Positions 43,834-53,763 of a DNA stretch of 64,000 bases are shown here, piece after piece (within the stretch, counting starts at the first letter, position 1; every line of letters starts with the position of its first letter). Source of the DNA: Pseudomonas sp. 14P_8.1_Bac3 (GTDB lineage: Bacteria; Pseudomonadota; Gammaproteobacteria; Pseudomonadales; Pseudomonadaceae); NCBI RefSeq assembly GCF_025466085.1, contig NZ_JANLOD010000047.1, positions 97,673 through 161,672 on the forward strand. Direction: 5' to 3'. The position numbers were made by a program, and so were the translations under genes. The notes beneath the pieces were generated by a model. It did no database searches. It worked only from the letters and a program-made list of their open reading frames with translations, and had not been told where the DNA came from.

Positions 43834-44043
43834 TTACAGCCCCACCACGTCCTCAGCCTGCAACCCTTTCTCGCCGGTCACCACGGCGTATTCCACCTGC
43901 TGACCTTCAGTCAGCGAACGATGCCCTTCTCCGCGAATTGCGCGGTAGTGCACGAACACGTCCACCCCGTCCTCGCGTTGAATGAAGCCGTAGCCCTTGG
44001 CGTCGTTGAACCACTTCACATTGCCGGTCTCGCGCGTTGCCAT
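43834..44043 (-). CDS. Cold-shock-domain protein
   Basis: 69 residues, one CSD with RNA-binding motifs KGYGFIQ (RNP1) and VDVFVHY (RNP2) in an [13 protein letters not shown] context. An RNA chaperone acting on mRNA secondary structure. The start is ATG 44043 (MATRETGN): AAGGAG lies 9 bases upstream. A longer open frame to 44262 is not coding. The leader is about 98 nucleotides from the predicted promoter. Surface basic and aromatic residues fit a CspA/CspD-type protein; the exact paralogue is not assigned. Confidence 0.92.
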   Translation of the reverse strand: MATRETGNVKWFNDAKGYGFIQREDGVDVFVHYRAIRGEGHRSLTEGQQVEYAVVTGEKGLQAEDVVGL

Positions 44044-44147
44044 CTGTTCATACTCCTTTTTTATTATTGATCGGGCTTTTCGCAGGAAAGCCTCGGGAAC
44101 ATTGCTTGCACTGAGTGTGCCACTGTCTGGCCAGTGCGGGCTCGCCG

Positions 44148-44175
44148 AGTATATGTCAGGCGGCAAAACTCTCAA
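44148..44175 (-). promoter_or_regulatory. Strong sigma70 promoter of the cold-shock gene
   Basis: On the minus strand TTGAGA (44170-44175) and TATACT (44148-44153) are separated by 16 bases. The start would be near 44141, leaving an untranslated leader of about 98 nucleotides, as seen for cold-inducible csp genes. Confidence 0.7.
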
Positions 44176-44277
44176 CTCAACTTTACTTAGCCGCTTTTTT
44201 GCCGATTTTCGACGAATCCGGCACACTAACCGCCGCCCGAGCACATGCTCGGTTTTATTCACTCACGCAGAAGCCGT

Positions 44278-46779
44278 ATGACCCGCTCCCCGTTCCGCCG
44301 TCTTGTGTTTGGCACCCTGCGCCGACTGCTCTATCTCTGGGTTCGCTCGGAGACGATCAATCAGTCGTCGTTCACCCTCAACCTCGACCGCAGTCGTCCG
44401 GTGTTCTACGTCCTGCAAAACCCTTCGCTGACCGACCTCGCTGTGCTCGACACCGAGTGCACCAAGGCCGGCCTGCCGCGTCCGGTGCTGCCGGTGTCGG
44501 TGGGCAACCTGCTCGAACCCGCCGCGTTCTTTTACCTGACGCCGGACCCCGACTGGCTCGGCCGCCAGGACAAACGCGGCGCGCCGCCGACCCTGACCCG
44601 CCTGGTCAGCGCCCTGAGCCAGAACGCCGCCGAGGATGCGCAGATCATTCCGGTCAGCGTGTTCTGGGGCCAGTCGCCGGACAGCGAGTCGAGCCCGTGG
44701 AAACTGCTGTTCGCCGACAGCTGGGCCGTCACCGGTCGCCTGCGCCGCCTGCTCAGCATCATCGTGCTCGGGCGCAAGACCCGCGTGCAGTTCTCCGCGC
44801 CGATCCACTTGCGCGAGCTGATCGAGCACAACAAGGGCCACGAGCGCACCGTGCGCATGGCCCAGCGCATCCTGCGGGTGCACTTTCGCAACCTCAAGGC
44901 CGCGGTGATCGGCCCGGACATCTCCCACCGCCGCAACCTGGTCAAGGGCCTGATCAATCAGCCGCTGGTCAGGCAAGCGATCCTCGACGAAGCCGAGCGC
45001 GAGAACATCTCTGCGGAAAAAGCCAAGGCCCAGGCCCTGCGCTACGGCAACGAGATTGCCTCGGACTACACCTACACCGCGATCCGCTTTCTGGAAGTGG
45101 TACTGAGCTGGTTCTGGAACAAGATCTACGACGGGATCAAGGTCAACCACATCGAAGGCGTGCAGAATGTTGCCCAGGGTCACGAAGTGATCTATGTGCC
45201 GTGTCATCGCAGCCACATCGACTACCTGCTGCTCTCGTACCTGCTGTTCCGCAACGGCCTGACCCCACCGCACATCGCCGCCGGCATCAACCTCAACATG
45301 CCGGTGATCGGCAGCCTGCTGCGCCGTGGCGGTGCGTTCTTCATGCGCCGCACCTTCAAGGGCAATCCGCTGTACACCTCGGTGTTCAACGAATACCTGC
45401 ACACCCTGTTCACCAAAGGCTTCCCGGTCGAGTACTTCGTCGAGGGCGGCCGTTCGCGCACCGGGCGCATGCTGCAACCGAAAACCGGAATGCTGGCGAT
45501 CACCCTGCGCAGCTTTCTGCGTTCGTCGCGCATGCCGATCGTTTTCATCCCGGTGTACATCGGCTACGAACGCGTGCTCGAAGGCCGGACCTACCTCGGC
45601 GAGTTGCGCGGCGCGAGCAAGAAGAAAGAATCGATCTTCGACATTTTCAAAGTCATCGGCGCGCTCAAGCAGCGCTTCGGCCAGGTCGCGGTGAACTTCG
45701 GTGAGCCGATCAAACTCGCGGAATTCCTCGACAACGAACAGCCGGACTGGCGAGAGCAGGAACTCGGCCCGCAGTTCAAACCGGCCTGGCTCAACGAAAC
45801 CACTAATCGCCTCGGCGAGAAAGTCGCGCAGCATTTGAACGAAGCGGCGGCGATCAACCCGGTCAACCTGGTGGCGCTGGCCCTGCTGTCCACCAGCCGA
45901 CTGGCCCTGGACGACCGCGCCATGGCGCGAGTGCTGGACCTGTATCTGGCGCTGCTGCGCAAAGTCCCGTATTCGCCGCACACCACGCTGCCGGACGGTG
46001 ACGGACGCGCGCTGATCGAACACGTGAAGGACATGGACCTGCTGTCCGAACAGAGCGATGCCCTCGGCAAGATTCTGTACCTGGACGAGCAAAACGCCGT
46101 CCTGATGACCTATTACCGCAACAACGTGCTGCACATTTTCGCATTGCCGTCCTTGCTCGCCAGCTTCTTCCAAAGTGCCTCGCGCATGAGCCGCGAGCAG
46201 ATCCTGCGCTACACCCGCGCGCTGTATCCGTACTTGCAATCGGAGTTGTTCATTCGCTGGTCGATGGATGACCTGGAGGCGGTGATCGATCAATGGCTCG
46301 AAGCGTTCGTCGAGCAAGGCCTGCTGCGTTTCGAGAACGACGTTTACCTGCGCCCGGCGCCTAGCTCGCGGCATTTCGTGTTGCTGACGCTGTTGTCGAA
46401 GAGCATCGCCCAGACCTTGCAGCGCTTCTACATGACCGTTTCCCTGCTGCTCAACAGCGGCCAGAACAGCATCAGCGCCGAAGAACTGGAAGACTTGTGC
46501 ACCGTAATGGCCCAGCGCTTGTCGATCCTGCATGGCCTGAACGCTCCGGAGTTTTTCGACAAGAGTCTGTTCCGCCACTTCATCCAGACCCTGCTTGACC
46601 TCGACGTGCTCAAGCGTGATGAAGCGGGCAAGCTGAGCTATCACGAACTGCTCGGCGAACTGGCCGAGGGCGCGGCCAAACGGGTGCTGCCGGCAGAGAT
46701 ACGTTTGTCGATCCGCCAGGTTGCGTTGCATCGCAGTGAAGATGCGGCGGACCTGGCTGCCACCCGTACCGAGGCCTGA
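44278..46779 (+). CDS. plsB: Glycerol-3-phosphate acyltransferase PlsB
   Basis: First acylation in phospholipid synthesis, using acyl-CoA or acyl-ACP and glycerol 3-phosphate, on the inner membrane. 833 residues. The acyltransferase block has [15 protein letters not shown] near residue 310 (HX4D), followed by [15 protein letters not shown], the [14 protein letters not shown] motif and the [13 protein letters not shown] stretch. The ATG at 44278 ([16 protein letters not shown]) is the family start. A poorly conserved open frame lies upstream. A REPIN-like unit follows the stop. Confidence 0.96.
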   Translation: MTRSPFRRLVFGTLRRLLYLWVRSETINQSSFTLNLDRSRPVFYVLQNPSLTDLAVLDTECTKAGLPRPVLPVSVGNLLEPAAFFYLTPDPDWLGRQDKRGAPPTLTRLVSALSQNAAEDAQIIPVSVFWGQSPDSESSPWKLLFADSWAVTGRLRRLLSIIVLGRKTRVQFSAPIHLRELIEHNKGHERTVRMAQRILRVHFRNLKAAVIGPDISHRRNLVKGLINQPLVRQAILDEAERENISAEKAKAQALRYGNEIASDYTYTAIRFLEVVLSWFWNKIYDGIKVNHIEGVQNVAQGHEVIYVPCHRSHIDYLLLSYLLFRNGLTPPHIAAGINLNMPVIGSLLRRGGAFFMRRTFKGNPLYTSVFNEYLHTLFTKGFPVEYFVEGGRSRTGRMLQPKTGMLAITLRSFLRSSRMPIVFIPVYIGYERVLEGRTYLGELRGASKKKESIFDIFKVIGALKQRFGQVAVNFGEPIKLAEFLDNEQPDWREQELGPQFKPAWLNETTNRLGEKVAQHLNEAAAINPVNLVALALLSTSRLALDDRAMARVLDLYLALLRKVPYSPHTTLPDGDGRALIEHVKDMDLLSEQSDALGKILYLDEQNAVLMTYYRNNVLHIFALPSLLASFFQSASRMSREQILRYTRALYPYLQSELFIRWSMDDLEAVIDQWLEAFVEQGLLRFENDVYLRPAPSSRHFVLLTLLSKSIAQTLQRFYMTVSLLLNSGQNSISAEELEDLCTVMAQRLSILHGLNAPEFFDKSLFRHFIQTLLDLDVLKRDEAGKLSYHELLGELAEGAAKRVLPAEIRLSIRQVALHRSEDAADLAATRTEA

Positions 46780-46786
46780 CGCAATC

Positions 46787-46883
46787 CCTGTGGGAGCGGG
46801 CTTGCTCGCGAAGGCGGTCTACCATTCAGCACATCAGCTGTCTGACACAACGCTTTCGCCGGCAAGCCGGCCTCGCTCGCACA
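46787..46883. repeat. Imperfect REPIN after plsB
   Basis: CCTGTGGGAGCGGGCTTGCT on the left is matched only loosely on the right (TTTCGCCGGCAAGCCGGCCT). The two heads belong to different subfamilies, so this is a decayed or hybrid unit. Confidence 0.8.
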
Positions 46884-46904
46884 ATGTTCAAACGGAGATT
46901 TTCC

Positions 46905-47303
46905 ATGAAAAAACTTACTCTATTGGCCATGACCGCTTTGCTCGGCGCCTGCCAGTCAATGTCCCCCGCCACCAAAACCAGCCTCGACGGCGAAGTCTTC
47001 TACCTGCAACGCATCGCCCTGCCGCCGACCGCAACCCTGAGCGTCAGCTTGCAGGACGTGTCCCTGGCCGACGCCCCTGCCGTGGTGCTCGACGAACAGA
47101 AAGGTCCGGTCAAGGGCCAGGTGCCGCTGCCGTTCCATCTGAGTTACGATCCGGCGCAGGTCAAACCCGGCCATCGATACGCCGTCAGCGCGCGCATTGA
47201 AGTGGACGGCCAACTGATGTTCATCACCACCGAACATCACGCGGTGAAACTCGATGGCAGCGATCCGCAGCCGCTGAAGATCCGCGTCGATGCGGCCCGC
47301 TGA
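46905..47303 (+). CDS. YbaY-type lipoprotein
   Basis: 132 residues. The signal peptide KLTLLAMTALLGACQ has a clear lipobox, with the lipidated Cys at residue 16. The mature part is a beta-rich domain (ATLSVSLQDVSLADAP and GPVKGQVPLPFHLSYDP), typical of the YbaY/YscW-like family. It is probably anchored in the outer membrane facing the periplasm; its role is unknown. ATG 46905 is chosen because the seven codons upstream (MFKRRFS) disrupt the signal sequence layout, and GGAG lies just before it. Confidence 0.85.
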   Translation: MKKLTLLAMTALLGACQSMSPATKTSLDGEVFYLQRIALPPTATLSVSLQDVSLADAPAVVLDEQKGPVKGQVPLPFHLSYDPAQVKPGHRYAVSARIEVDGQLMFITTEHHAVKLDGSDPQPLKIRVDAAR

Positions 47304-47342
47304 TTTATTTTTCGAACACTTTTTATGAACAAGGAAGCCGCC

Positions 47343-48032
47343 ATGTTCCGCCCTACCCTTCGCTTCGCCGGCCTGTGTGCAGGCCTGATGATTTCCGCCA
47401 GCGCGATGGCGTTGTCGCTCAGTGACCTGTCGCAAAAAGACGCCACCGGCGGCCTCAAGGACGCGCTGACCCAAGGCGCGCAACTGGCCGTGAAACAACT
47501 CGGCACGCCGGGCGGTTTCAGCAACAACCCGGAGGTGAAGATCGAACTGCCGGGCAAACTGGGCAAGGTCGCCAGCAAGATGAAGGCCTTCGGCATGGGT
47601 GCCCAGGTCGATGAGCTGGAAACCAGCATGAACAAAGCGGCTGAAACCGCCGTGACCCAGGCCCAGCCGATCCTGGTGGATGCCGTGAAGAAAATGAGCG
47701 TGGAAGACGCCAAAGGCATTCTCAGCGGCGGTAACGACTCGGCCACCCAGTACCTGAACAAATCCAGCCGCGAACAGATCCGCGCCAAGTTCCTGCCGAT
47801 CGTCAAGCAAGCCACCGACCAGGTGGGCCTGGCCAAGCAATACAACTCGTTCGCCGGACAAGCCGCTACCATGGGCGTGGTCGATGCGAAGAGCGCCAAC
47901 ATCGAAAGCTACGTCACCGAGCAAGCGCTGAACGGCCTGTTCGAGATGATCGGCAAACAGGAAGCCACCATCCGCCAAAACCCTGCCGCCGCGGCGACGA
48001 GCCTGGCGAAGAAAGTGTTCGGCACGCTCTGA
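47343..48032 (+). CDS. DUF4197 family secreted protein
   Basis: 229 residues from ATG 47343, after AAGGAAGCC. A signal peptide of 23 residues ends in SASAMA. The mature protein is helical with repeated Ala, Lys, Gln and Asp: LSDLSQKDATGGLKDALTQG, GKLGKVASKMKAFGMG and VDAVKKMSVEDAKGILSGG are DUF4197 landmarks. Likely periplasmic. The domain has no established function; the downstream hairpin ends the transcript against the convergent Fic gene. Confidence 0.85.
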   Translation: MFRPTLRFAGLCAGLMISASAMALSLSDLSQKDATGGLKDALTQGAQLAVKQLGTPGGFSNNPEVKIELPGKLGKVASKMKAFGMGAQVDELETSMNKAAETAVTQAQPILVDAVKKMSVEDAKGILSGGNDSATQYLNKSSREQIRAKFLPIVKQATDQVGLAKQYNSFAGQAATMGVVDAKSANIESYVTEQALNGLFEMIGKQEATIRQNPAAAATSLAKKVFGTL

Positions 48033-48050
48033 GTTTTAACGCGGATCCTG

Positions 48051-48076
48051 TGGAAGCGAGCCTGCTCGCTTCCACA
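48051..48076. terminator. Perfect palindrome, collapsed REP head
   Basis: GTGGAAGCGAGC and GCTCGCTTCCAC are joined by two bases: a 12-base perfect arm pair. It resembles a REP head of the GTGGAAGCGAGC kind with the interior deleted. Lying between the convergent DUF4197 and Fic genes, it could end both transcripts, but there is no T-run, so the terminator role is inferred. Confidence 0.7.
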
Positions 48077-48081
48077 AACGA

Positions 48082-49428
48082 TCAGGTCGCCAATCCCGAT
48101 CGCAGGAAGAACACCCATTCCCGCCCGATCTTCCTTTTCTCGAACACCTCCAACTCGACCAACCTGTTCAGGATCCCCGACGCAGTGTTGTAAGAGCAGT
48201 CCAGATTTTGCTTCACGTTGACTGCCGTAAACTCCTTGGCCATCCCGCTCTTGGCCACCTGGAATATGACACGCTGTTTCTCGGTCAATCGGTGAAAAAA
48301 ACCGGACGCCACTAACCAGCGGTCAAAGCTGTCGGCGTATGCCAGGCTTTTCCGGTAGGCCATGGAAAATCCGCTGACAGCCCGCAAAATGACCTCGCAC
48401 TGAAAGTCGATGAAATACGTCAGATCAAGATCATCCACTTCCGTGTTCAGGTAAGAGCGTCCGTATTTCACCGGCGCGTTGCGCAGCAAAATGCTGATGG
48501 CAATGTAGCGAAACGCGGAAAAATCATTCTTGAACATGGACCAGTAAAATAGCGCTCGCGCGACACGGCCGTTGCCATCGCGGAAAGGATGCTCGTAGCC
48601 CAGCGCAAAATGCAGGGCGATGCCTTTGATCAAAGGATGCAGGTAATCATTTTGCTCGGGATCGTGATGGGACTGGTTGAACCACGTCGACAACACTTGC
48701 AGTCTGGACACCAGTCCAGCGGTGGGCGGCGGTGTATGCACGGTATTACCCTCGCCGTCCTGTACCACCACGTCATCGTTCTTCCTGAAACACCCCGGCG
48801 AATACAACGTGTCATCAATGCCCTCGACGCCTATCCGGTGCATGGCTGATATCAGCTCGGGACTCAGCGGTACATGGCGCTTTTCCCAGGCGAAATTCAT
48901 CATTTTGTAGTTACCGATCACCATGCGCTCGTCCGGCGTGCGTGGCAGGCGCTTGCGCTTGAGCATGTCCTTGGCCACCCGCGTGGTCGTCGCCGCACCT
49001 TCGAGCTGACTGCTGCTGATGGCTTCGTCTTCGATCAGGTCGTTAAGCAGATAGCTGAAGTGCGCATGCTCGCCAATCTGACTGGTCATGAATTCCAGCG
49101 CGGCCGTCGTTGCTTGCCGGTCAACAGCAGAAATCGCTTTTTGCGCCAGCGGTGTGAGCATGAATTGCCCCCACCGAAGCGGCTCGCCCAGCGGCAGTAG
49201 ACTTGAGTACTGCGCAACACGCGCCTTCTTCACCAGCGCCCAGCACAGATTTGAATCCAGCCCCGGCGCCCAGCGGTAGCGCAATTCATTGAAAGGTCGA
49301 TAGCGCCATTGATCATCCAGCGGCCTCAGCAGGGCGAGGTATTCCGAGAGACGTTCTTTGTGGGGAGACTTCCCCAGCAGGTCGAATACCGGATCGGTCC
49401 GGCCTTCCAGCATCGGTGGCTTTTTCAT
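48082..49428 (-). CDS. Fic-domain protein (putative AMP transferase)
   Basis: 448 residues from ATG 49428 (MKKPPMLEGRTDPVFDLLGK); a TTG 22 codons upstream also opens the frame. An N-terminal Fic_N-like region contains SSSQLEGA around residue 140, the inhibitory (S/T)xxxE(G/N) helix motif. The core motif HPFRDGNGR is at about 277-285. A winged-helix DNA-binding-like region ends the chain (VKQNLDCSYNTASGILNRL). The predicted reaction is AMP transfer from ATP to a hydroxyl of a target protein, switched off by the internal helix. Target unknown. No antitoxin-size gene lies beside it, consistent with the inhibitor being built in. Confidence 0.88.
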   Translation of the reverse strand: MKKPPMLEGRTDPVFDLLGKSPHKERLSEYLALLRPLDDQWRYRPFNELRYRWAPGLDSNLCWALVKKARVAQYSSLLPLGEPLRWGQFMLTPLAQKAISAVDRQATTAALEFMTSQIGEHAHFSYLLNDLIEDEAISSSQLEGAATTTRVAKDMLKRKRLPRTPDERMVIGNYKMMNFAWEKRHVPLSPELISAMHRIGVEGIDDTLYSPGCFRKNDDVVVQDGEGNTVHTPPPTAGLVSRLQVLSTWFNQSHHDPEQNDYLHPLIKGIALHFALGYEHPFRDGNGRVARALFYWSMFKNDFSAFRYIAISILLRNAPVKYGRSYLNTEVDDLDLTYFIDFQCEVILRAVSGFSMAYRKSLAYADSFDRWLVASGFFHRLTEKQRVIFQVAKSGMAKEFTAVNVKQNLDCSYNTASGILNRLVELEVFEKRKIGREWVFFLRSGLAT

Positions 49429-49513
49429 TGATTGCTGTCTCAGAACCTCATGAAACTGAGGCTCGAGTACAGCATTCGGGCTCCTCTGACTCAATATCAG
49501 AGGTTTCTGAAAT

Positions 49514-49547
49514 ACCTGTAGGAGCGAGCAGGCTCGCGCCTAGAGGT
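49514..49547. repeat. REP-derived hairpin after the RND pump gene
   Basis: Partly paired CTGTAGGAGCGAGC and GCTCGCGCCTAGAGG segments, with no REPIN interior. It lies between the RND stop and the Fic gene and may end the pump transcript. Confidence 0.65.
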
Positions 49548-49548
49548 G

Positions 49549-52500
49549 TCAGGCAGGCTCTTCTTTCTTGATGCGGAACCACGCTGCATACAGCGCCGGC
49601 AGGAACAGCAACGTCAGCGCCGTCGCCACGATCAGGCCGCCCATGATCGCCACCGCCATCGGCCCGAAGAACACGCTGCGGGACAAAGGAATCATTGCCA
49701 GTACCGCGGCGAGCGCGGTCAAGACAATCGGCCGGAAACGCCGCACCGTGGCTTCGATGATCGCCTGCCAGGGCTTGAGGCCGGCGGCGATGTCCTGCTC
49801 GATCTGGTCCACCAGGATCACCGAGTTACGCATGATCATCCCGGACAGGGCGATGGTCCCGAGCATGGCGACGAAGCCGAACGGCTGACGGAACACCATC
49901 AGGAACAGGGTCACGCCGATCAGTCCCAAGGGTGCCGTCAGAAACACCATCGCCGTGCGTGAGAAACTTCGCAGCTGCAGCATCAGCAACGTCAGCACCA
50001 CCACGATGAACAACGGCACGCCGGCCTTCACCGAGTTCTGCCCGCGGGCGGAGTCTTCCACCGTGCCGCCGACATCCAGGAGGTAGCCGTCGGGCAGTTC
50101 AGCGCGGATTGGGTCGAGCGTCGGCATGATTTGCTGCACCAGCGTCGCTGGCTGTTCCTTGCCGTAGATGTCGGCACGGACGGTCACGTTCGGCAAGCGG
50201 TTGCGGTGCCAGATGATGCCCTCTTCGAAGCCGTATTCCAGGGTCGCGATCTGCGACAGCGCCACGCTACGACCGTTGTCGGTCGGCACCGCCAGGCTTG
50301 GCAGCAGCGACAGTTCGGTGCGTTCATGCAAGGTGCCGCGCAGGAGGATTTCGATCAACTCGTTGTCTTCGCGGTACTGGCTGACGCTGGAGCCGGTCAG
50401 CGAGCTTTGCAGAAACTTCGACAGGTTCGCGGTGCTCACGCCGAGTGCACGGGCGCGGTCCTGGTCGACGTTGAGGTACACCACTTTGCTCGGTTCTTCC
50501 CAATCCAGGTGGACGTTCACCACATGGGGGTTCTCGCGAACCTTGGCCGCCACCTTGCGGGCCAGGGCGCGGACTTCCTCGATGTGCTCGCCGGTGACGC
50601 GGAACTGCACCGGGTAGCCGACCGGCGGACCGTTTTCCAGGCGCGTCACCCGCGAGCGCAAGGCCGGGAATTGTTCGTTGAGGGTTTCGATCAGCCAGGT
50701 GCGCAGGGTTTCGCGGTCCTCGATGGTCTTGGCCAAGACGACGAACTGAGCGAAGCTCGCCGCCGGCAATTGCTGATCCAACGGCAGGTAAAAGCGCGGC
50801 GAACCGGTGCCGACGTAAGCCACGTAATTGTCGATGCCGGCATGATCCTTCAGCAGACCTTCAAGGCGCTTGACCTCGTCGGCGGTGTTGCTCAGCGACG
50901 CGCCCTCGGCCAGTTTCAGATCGACCATCAACTCCAGCCGGCCTGAAGCCGGAAAGAATTGTTGCGGCACAAACCGGAACAGCACGATGGAGCCGATGAA
51001 CAACACCACCGTCAGCGTGATCACCGTTTTGCGCCAGCGCACGCACCACTCCACCAGACGACGGACGCGCTGATAGAACGGCGTGGCGTACGGATCCGGC
51101 TGAGCAGCGCCGTGTTTGGCTGCGTGAATCTTCGCCAGATCCGGCAGGAGTTTTTCCCCCAGATACGGCACGAACACCACGGCGGCGATCCATGACGCGA
51201 GCAGCGCAATCGTGACCACCTGGAAAATCGAACGGGTGTATTCGCCGGTCCCCGATTGCGCGGTGGCAATCGGCAGGAACCCGGCAGCGGTGATCAGCGT
51301 GCCGGTGAGCATCGGGAACGCGGTGCTGGTCCAGGCGTAGCTGGCAGCCTTGATCCGGTCGAAGCCCTGCTCCATTTTGATCGCCATCATTTCCACGGCG
51401 ATGATCGCGTCGTCCACCAGCAAGCCCAGCGCCAGGACCAGCGCGCCGAGGGAAATCTTGTGCAGGCCGATGCCGAAGTAATACATGCAGGCGAAGGTCA
51501 TCGCCAACACCAGCGGAATCGCCAGGGCCACGACCATGCCGGTGCGCACGCCGAGGGAAAAGAAGCTCACCAGCAGGACGATGGCCAAGGCTTCGACCAA
51601 TACCTGGACAAACTCGCCGACCCCGGTTTTCACCGCGGCGGGCTGGTCCGAGACCTTACGCAACTGCATGCCGGCCGGGAGGTTTTTCTGGATCCGCGCA
51701 AACTCGATTTCCAGGGCCTTGCCCAGCACCAGAATGTCGCCGCCGTCCTTCATCGCCACGGCCAGACCGATGGCGTCTTCAGCCATGAAACGCATGCGCG
51801 GCGCCGGAGGATCGTTGAAACCGCGACGCACATTCGCGACATCGGCGATGCGGAACGTACGATCACCGACCCGGATCGGAAAGTTCTTGATCTCCTCGAC
51901 TGTCTGAAAATTCCCCGAGACCCGTAGCTGCAGTCGCTCGCTGGTGGTTTCGAAGAAGCCCGCCGTGGACACCGCGTTTTGCTCTTCCAGGGCCTGTTGC
52001 ACCGCCGCCAACGGCAGCCCCAGGGTGGCGAGTTTGACGTTGGACAGCTCGATCCAGATCTTCTCGTCCTGCAACCCGAGCAGGTCGACCTTGCCCACAT
52101 CATTGACCCGTTGCAGCTGGATCTGGATGCGGTCGGCGTAGTCTTTGAGCACTGCGTAATCAAAACCGTCGCCGGTCAGCGCGTAGATATTGCCGAAGGT
52201 GGTGCCGAATTCATCGTTGAAAAAAGGCCCCTGAATGCCTGGCGGCAGGGTGTGCCGGATGTCGCTGATCTTCTTGCGGACCTGATACCAGAGCTCCGGA
52301 ATCTCCACCGAGTGCATGGAGTCACGGGCCACGAACGTCACCTGGGACTCACCCGGTCGGGAGAACGAGACGATGCGCTCGTACTCGCCGGTTTCCATCA
52401 GCTTCTTTTCAATGCGTTCGCTGACCTGGCGCGACACTTCCTCGGCGGTCGCCCCCGGCCAGTTGGTGCGGATGACCATGGCCTTGAAGGTGAACGGCGG

Positions 52501-52617
52501 ATCTTCGCTTTGGCCGAGCTTGGTGTAGGACAATGCGCCGACGATCGCCAGCAACAGCATCAGGAACAGTACGATCTGGCGATTACGCAGCGCCCATTCG
52601 GAAAGATTGAAACCCAT
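49549..52617 (-). CDS. RND efflux pump inner-membrane transporter (HAE1 family)
   Basis: 1022 residues, normal for HAE1 pumps. A first helix IVLFLMLLLAIVGALSYTKLG, a large periplasmic loop, then helices 2-6; the proton-relay Asp pair sits in GLLVDDAIIAVEMM in helix 4. A second half repeats the pattern, with GTIALSGMIMRNSVILVDQI late in the chain. The start residues and loop motifs resemble TriC-type pumps (triclosan efflux in P. aeruginosa), but that system has two fusion proteins and here only one is present. Six bases separate it from the upstream lipoprotein gene. No outer-membrane channel gene is adjacent, so it must borrow one such as OprM. Confidence 0.9.
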   Translation of the reverse strand: MGFNLSEWALRNRQIVLFLMLLLAIVGALSYTKLGQSEDPPFTFKAMVIRTNWPGATAEEVSRQVSERIEKKLMETGEYERIVSFSRPGESQVTFVARDSMHSVEIPELWYQVRKKISDIRHTLPPGIQGPFFNDEFGTTFGNIYALTGDGFDYAVLKDYADRIQIQLQRVNDVGKVDLLGLQDEKIWIELSNVKLATLGLPLAAVQQALEEQNAVSTAGFFETTSERLQLRVSGNFQTVEEIKNFPIRVGDRTFRIADVANVRRGFNDPPAPRMRFMAEDAIGLAVAMKDGGDILVLGKALEIEFARIQKNLPAGMQLRKVSDQPAAVKTGVGEFVQVLVEALAIVLLVSFFSLGVRTGMVVALAIPLVLAMTFACMYYFGIGLHKISLGALVLALGLLVDDAIIAVEMMAIKMEQGFDRIKAASYAWTSTAFPMLTGTLITAAGFLPIATAQSGTGEYTRSIFQVVTIALLASWIAAVVFVPYLGEKLLPDLAKIHAAKHGAAQPDPYATPFYQRVRRLVEWCVRWRKTVITLTVVLFIGSIVLFRFVPQQFFPASGRLELMVDLKLAEGASLSNTADEVKRLEGLLKDHAGIDNYVAYVGTGSPRFYLPLDQQLPAASFAQFVVLAKTIEDRETLRTWLIETLNEQFPALRSRVTRLENGPPVGYPVQFRVTGEHIEEVRALARKVAAKVRENPHVVNVHLDWEEPSKVVYLNVDQDRARALGVSTANLSKFLQSSLTGSSVSQYREDNELIEILLRGTLHERTELSLLPSLAVPTDNGRSVALSQIATLEYGFEEGIIWHRNRLPNVTVRADIYGKEQPATLVQQIMPTLDPIRAELPDGYLLDVGGTVEDSARGQNSVKAGVPLFIVVVLTLLMLQLRSFSRTAMVFLTAPLGLIGVTLFLMVFRQPFGFVAMLGTIALSGMIMRNSVILVDQIEQDIAAGLKPWQAIIEATVRRFRPIVLTALAAVLAMIPLSRSVFFGPMAVAIMGGLIVATALTLLFLPALYAAWFRIKKEEPA

Positions 52618-52623
52618 CGGGGA

Positions 52624-53724
52624 TTACTCCTTGTCCGCCAGATTGACCACGCGGTTGGAGCGATCCACCGGGCGCACCTGCTGCCCGTCATGCAACACAT
52701 GGACACCGGCCGCCACCACCCAATCGCTGGCGTTCAGGCCTTCGAGCACCGGCACGGTTTTCTCACCGAATGCACCGACCCGGACCGGGGCTTTTTTCAG
52801 GGTGTTATTGGCGCCAAGCACCCACACGTAGGTGGCACCGTTTTCGGCGGTGAGCGCCGACAGTGGCACCGACAACGCAACCACGTCAGCGGCCTGGATA
52901 AACACCCGAGCGCTCTGGCCAAGTTCGGCCGGGACCTTGCCCGCGGTGAACGCAATGCGCGCAGCGAAAGTGCGGGATTTCGGATCGGCGGCGGGAGACA
53001 GTTCACGGATGCGCCCGGCGAAACGTTGATCAGGCTGGCTCCAGAGCTCCACCGACACCGGCTGGCCGACCTTGAAACGCCCGAAGCCCTGCTCTGGCAG
53101 GCTGATCAGCACTTCGCGCTCACCGTCGGTCGCGAGGGTGAAGACGGTCTGGCCGGCGGCGACAACCTGTCCGACTTCCACCGCGCGCTTGGCCACCACA
53201 CCGTCCTGAGGCGCGCGCAACACTGCGTAGCTGGCCTGGTTGGTGGAGACGTTGAATTCGGCCTTGATCTGCTTCAGGCGCGCTTCACCGGATCTGTAGA
53301 GGTTTTCAGAATTGTCGTACTGCGAACGGCTGACCATCTGACGGTCCATCAGGGTCTTGTAGCGATCACGCTCGGCACGCACCAGGTTCAGGTTGGCTTC
53401 GGCCGCGGCCACTTGGGCGCGGGTGGCTTCCAGTTGCAGGCGCACGTCCTGGGGATCGAGCTCCGCCAGCGGCTGATCGGCCTTGACCCGCTGCCCTTCC
53501 TCGACCAGTCGTCGGCTGACTTTGCCGCCAATGCGGAAGGCCAGGTCCGGCTCGTAGCGCGCACGGACTTCACCGGGATAACTCTCCATCGCCTGGGCCG
53601 AAGGCTCTGGCTGCACCACCATGGCCGGGCGAACGCTGACTTGCGGCGCCTCCTCATGCCCACACGCAGACAATAAAAACGCCAGACTGACTGGCAATGC
53701 GAGGGGCAAGGCATAGCGGAACAT
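52624..53724 (-). CDS. RND membrane fusion lipoprotein
   Basis: 366 residues. The signal peptide has a lipobox LLSACG, lipidated Cys at residue 21. After it come a beta-barrel/lipoyl region (YPGEVRARYEPDLAFRIGGK), a coiled-coil hairpin (LQLEATRAQVAAAEANLNLV through LYRSGEARLKQIKAE), the second lipoyl half (AVLRAPQDGVVAKRAVEVGQ) and a beta-barrel. It links the inner-membrane pump to an outer channel. First gene of the pump operon; promoter and operator lie just upstream, divergent from a TetR gene. Confidence 0.92.
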   Translation of the reverse strand: MFRYALPLALPVSLAFLLSACGHEEAPQVSVRPAMVVQPEPSAQAMESYPGEVRARYEPDLAFRIGGKVSRRLVEEGQRVKADQPLAELDPQDVRLQLEATRAQVAAAEANLNLVRAERDRYKTLMDRQMVSRSQYDNSENLYRSGEARLKQIKAEFNVSTNQASYAVLRAPQDGVVAKRAVEVGQVVAAGQTVFTLATDGEREVLISLPEQGFGRFKVGQPVSVELWSQPDQRFAGRIRELSPAADPKSRTFAARIAFTAGKVPAELGQSARVFIQAADVVALSVPLSALTAENGATYVWVLGANNTLKKAPVRVGAFGEKTVPVLEGLNASDWVVAAGVHVLHDGQQVRPVDRSNRVVNLADKE

Positions 53725-53763
53725 GGTGAAGGACCTTTCGCTAATGGAGCTTGGAATAATTAT

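Noticed and set aside
48082..49428. Fic protein as part of a two-gene toxin-antitoxin pair
   Set aside because: No small partner gene lies beside it and the inhibitory motif is inside the protein itself.
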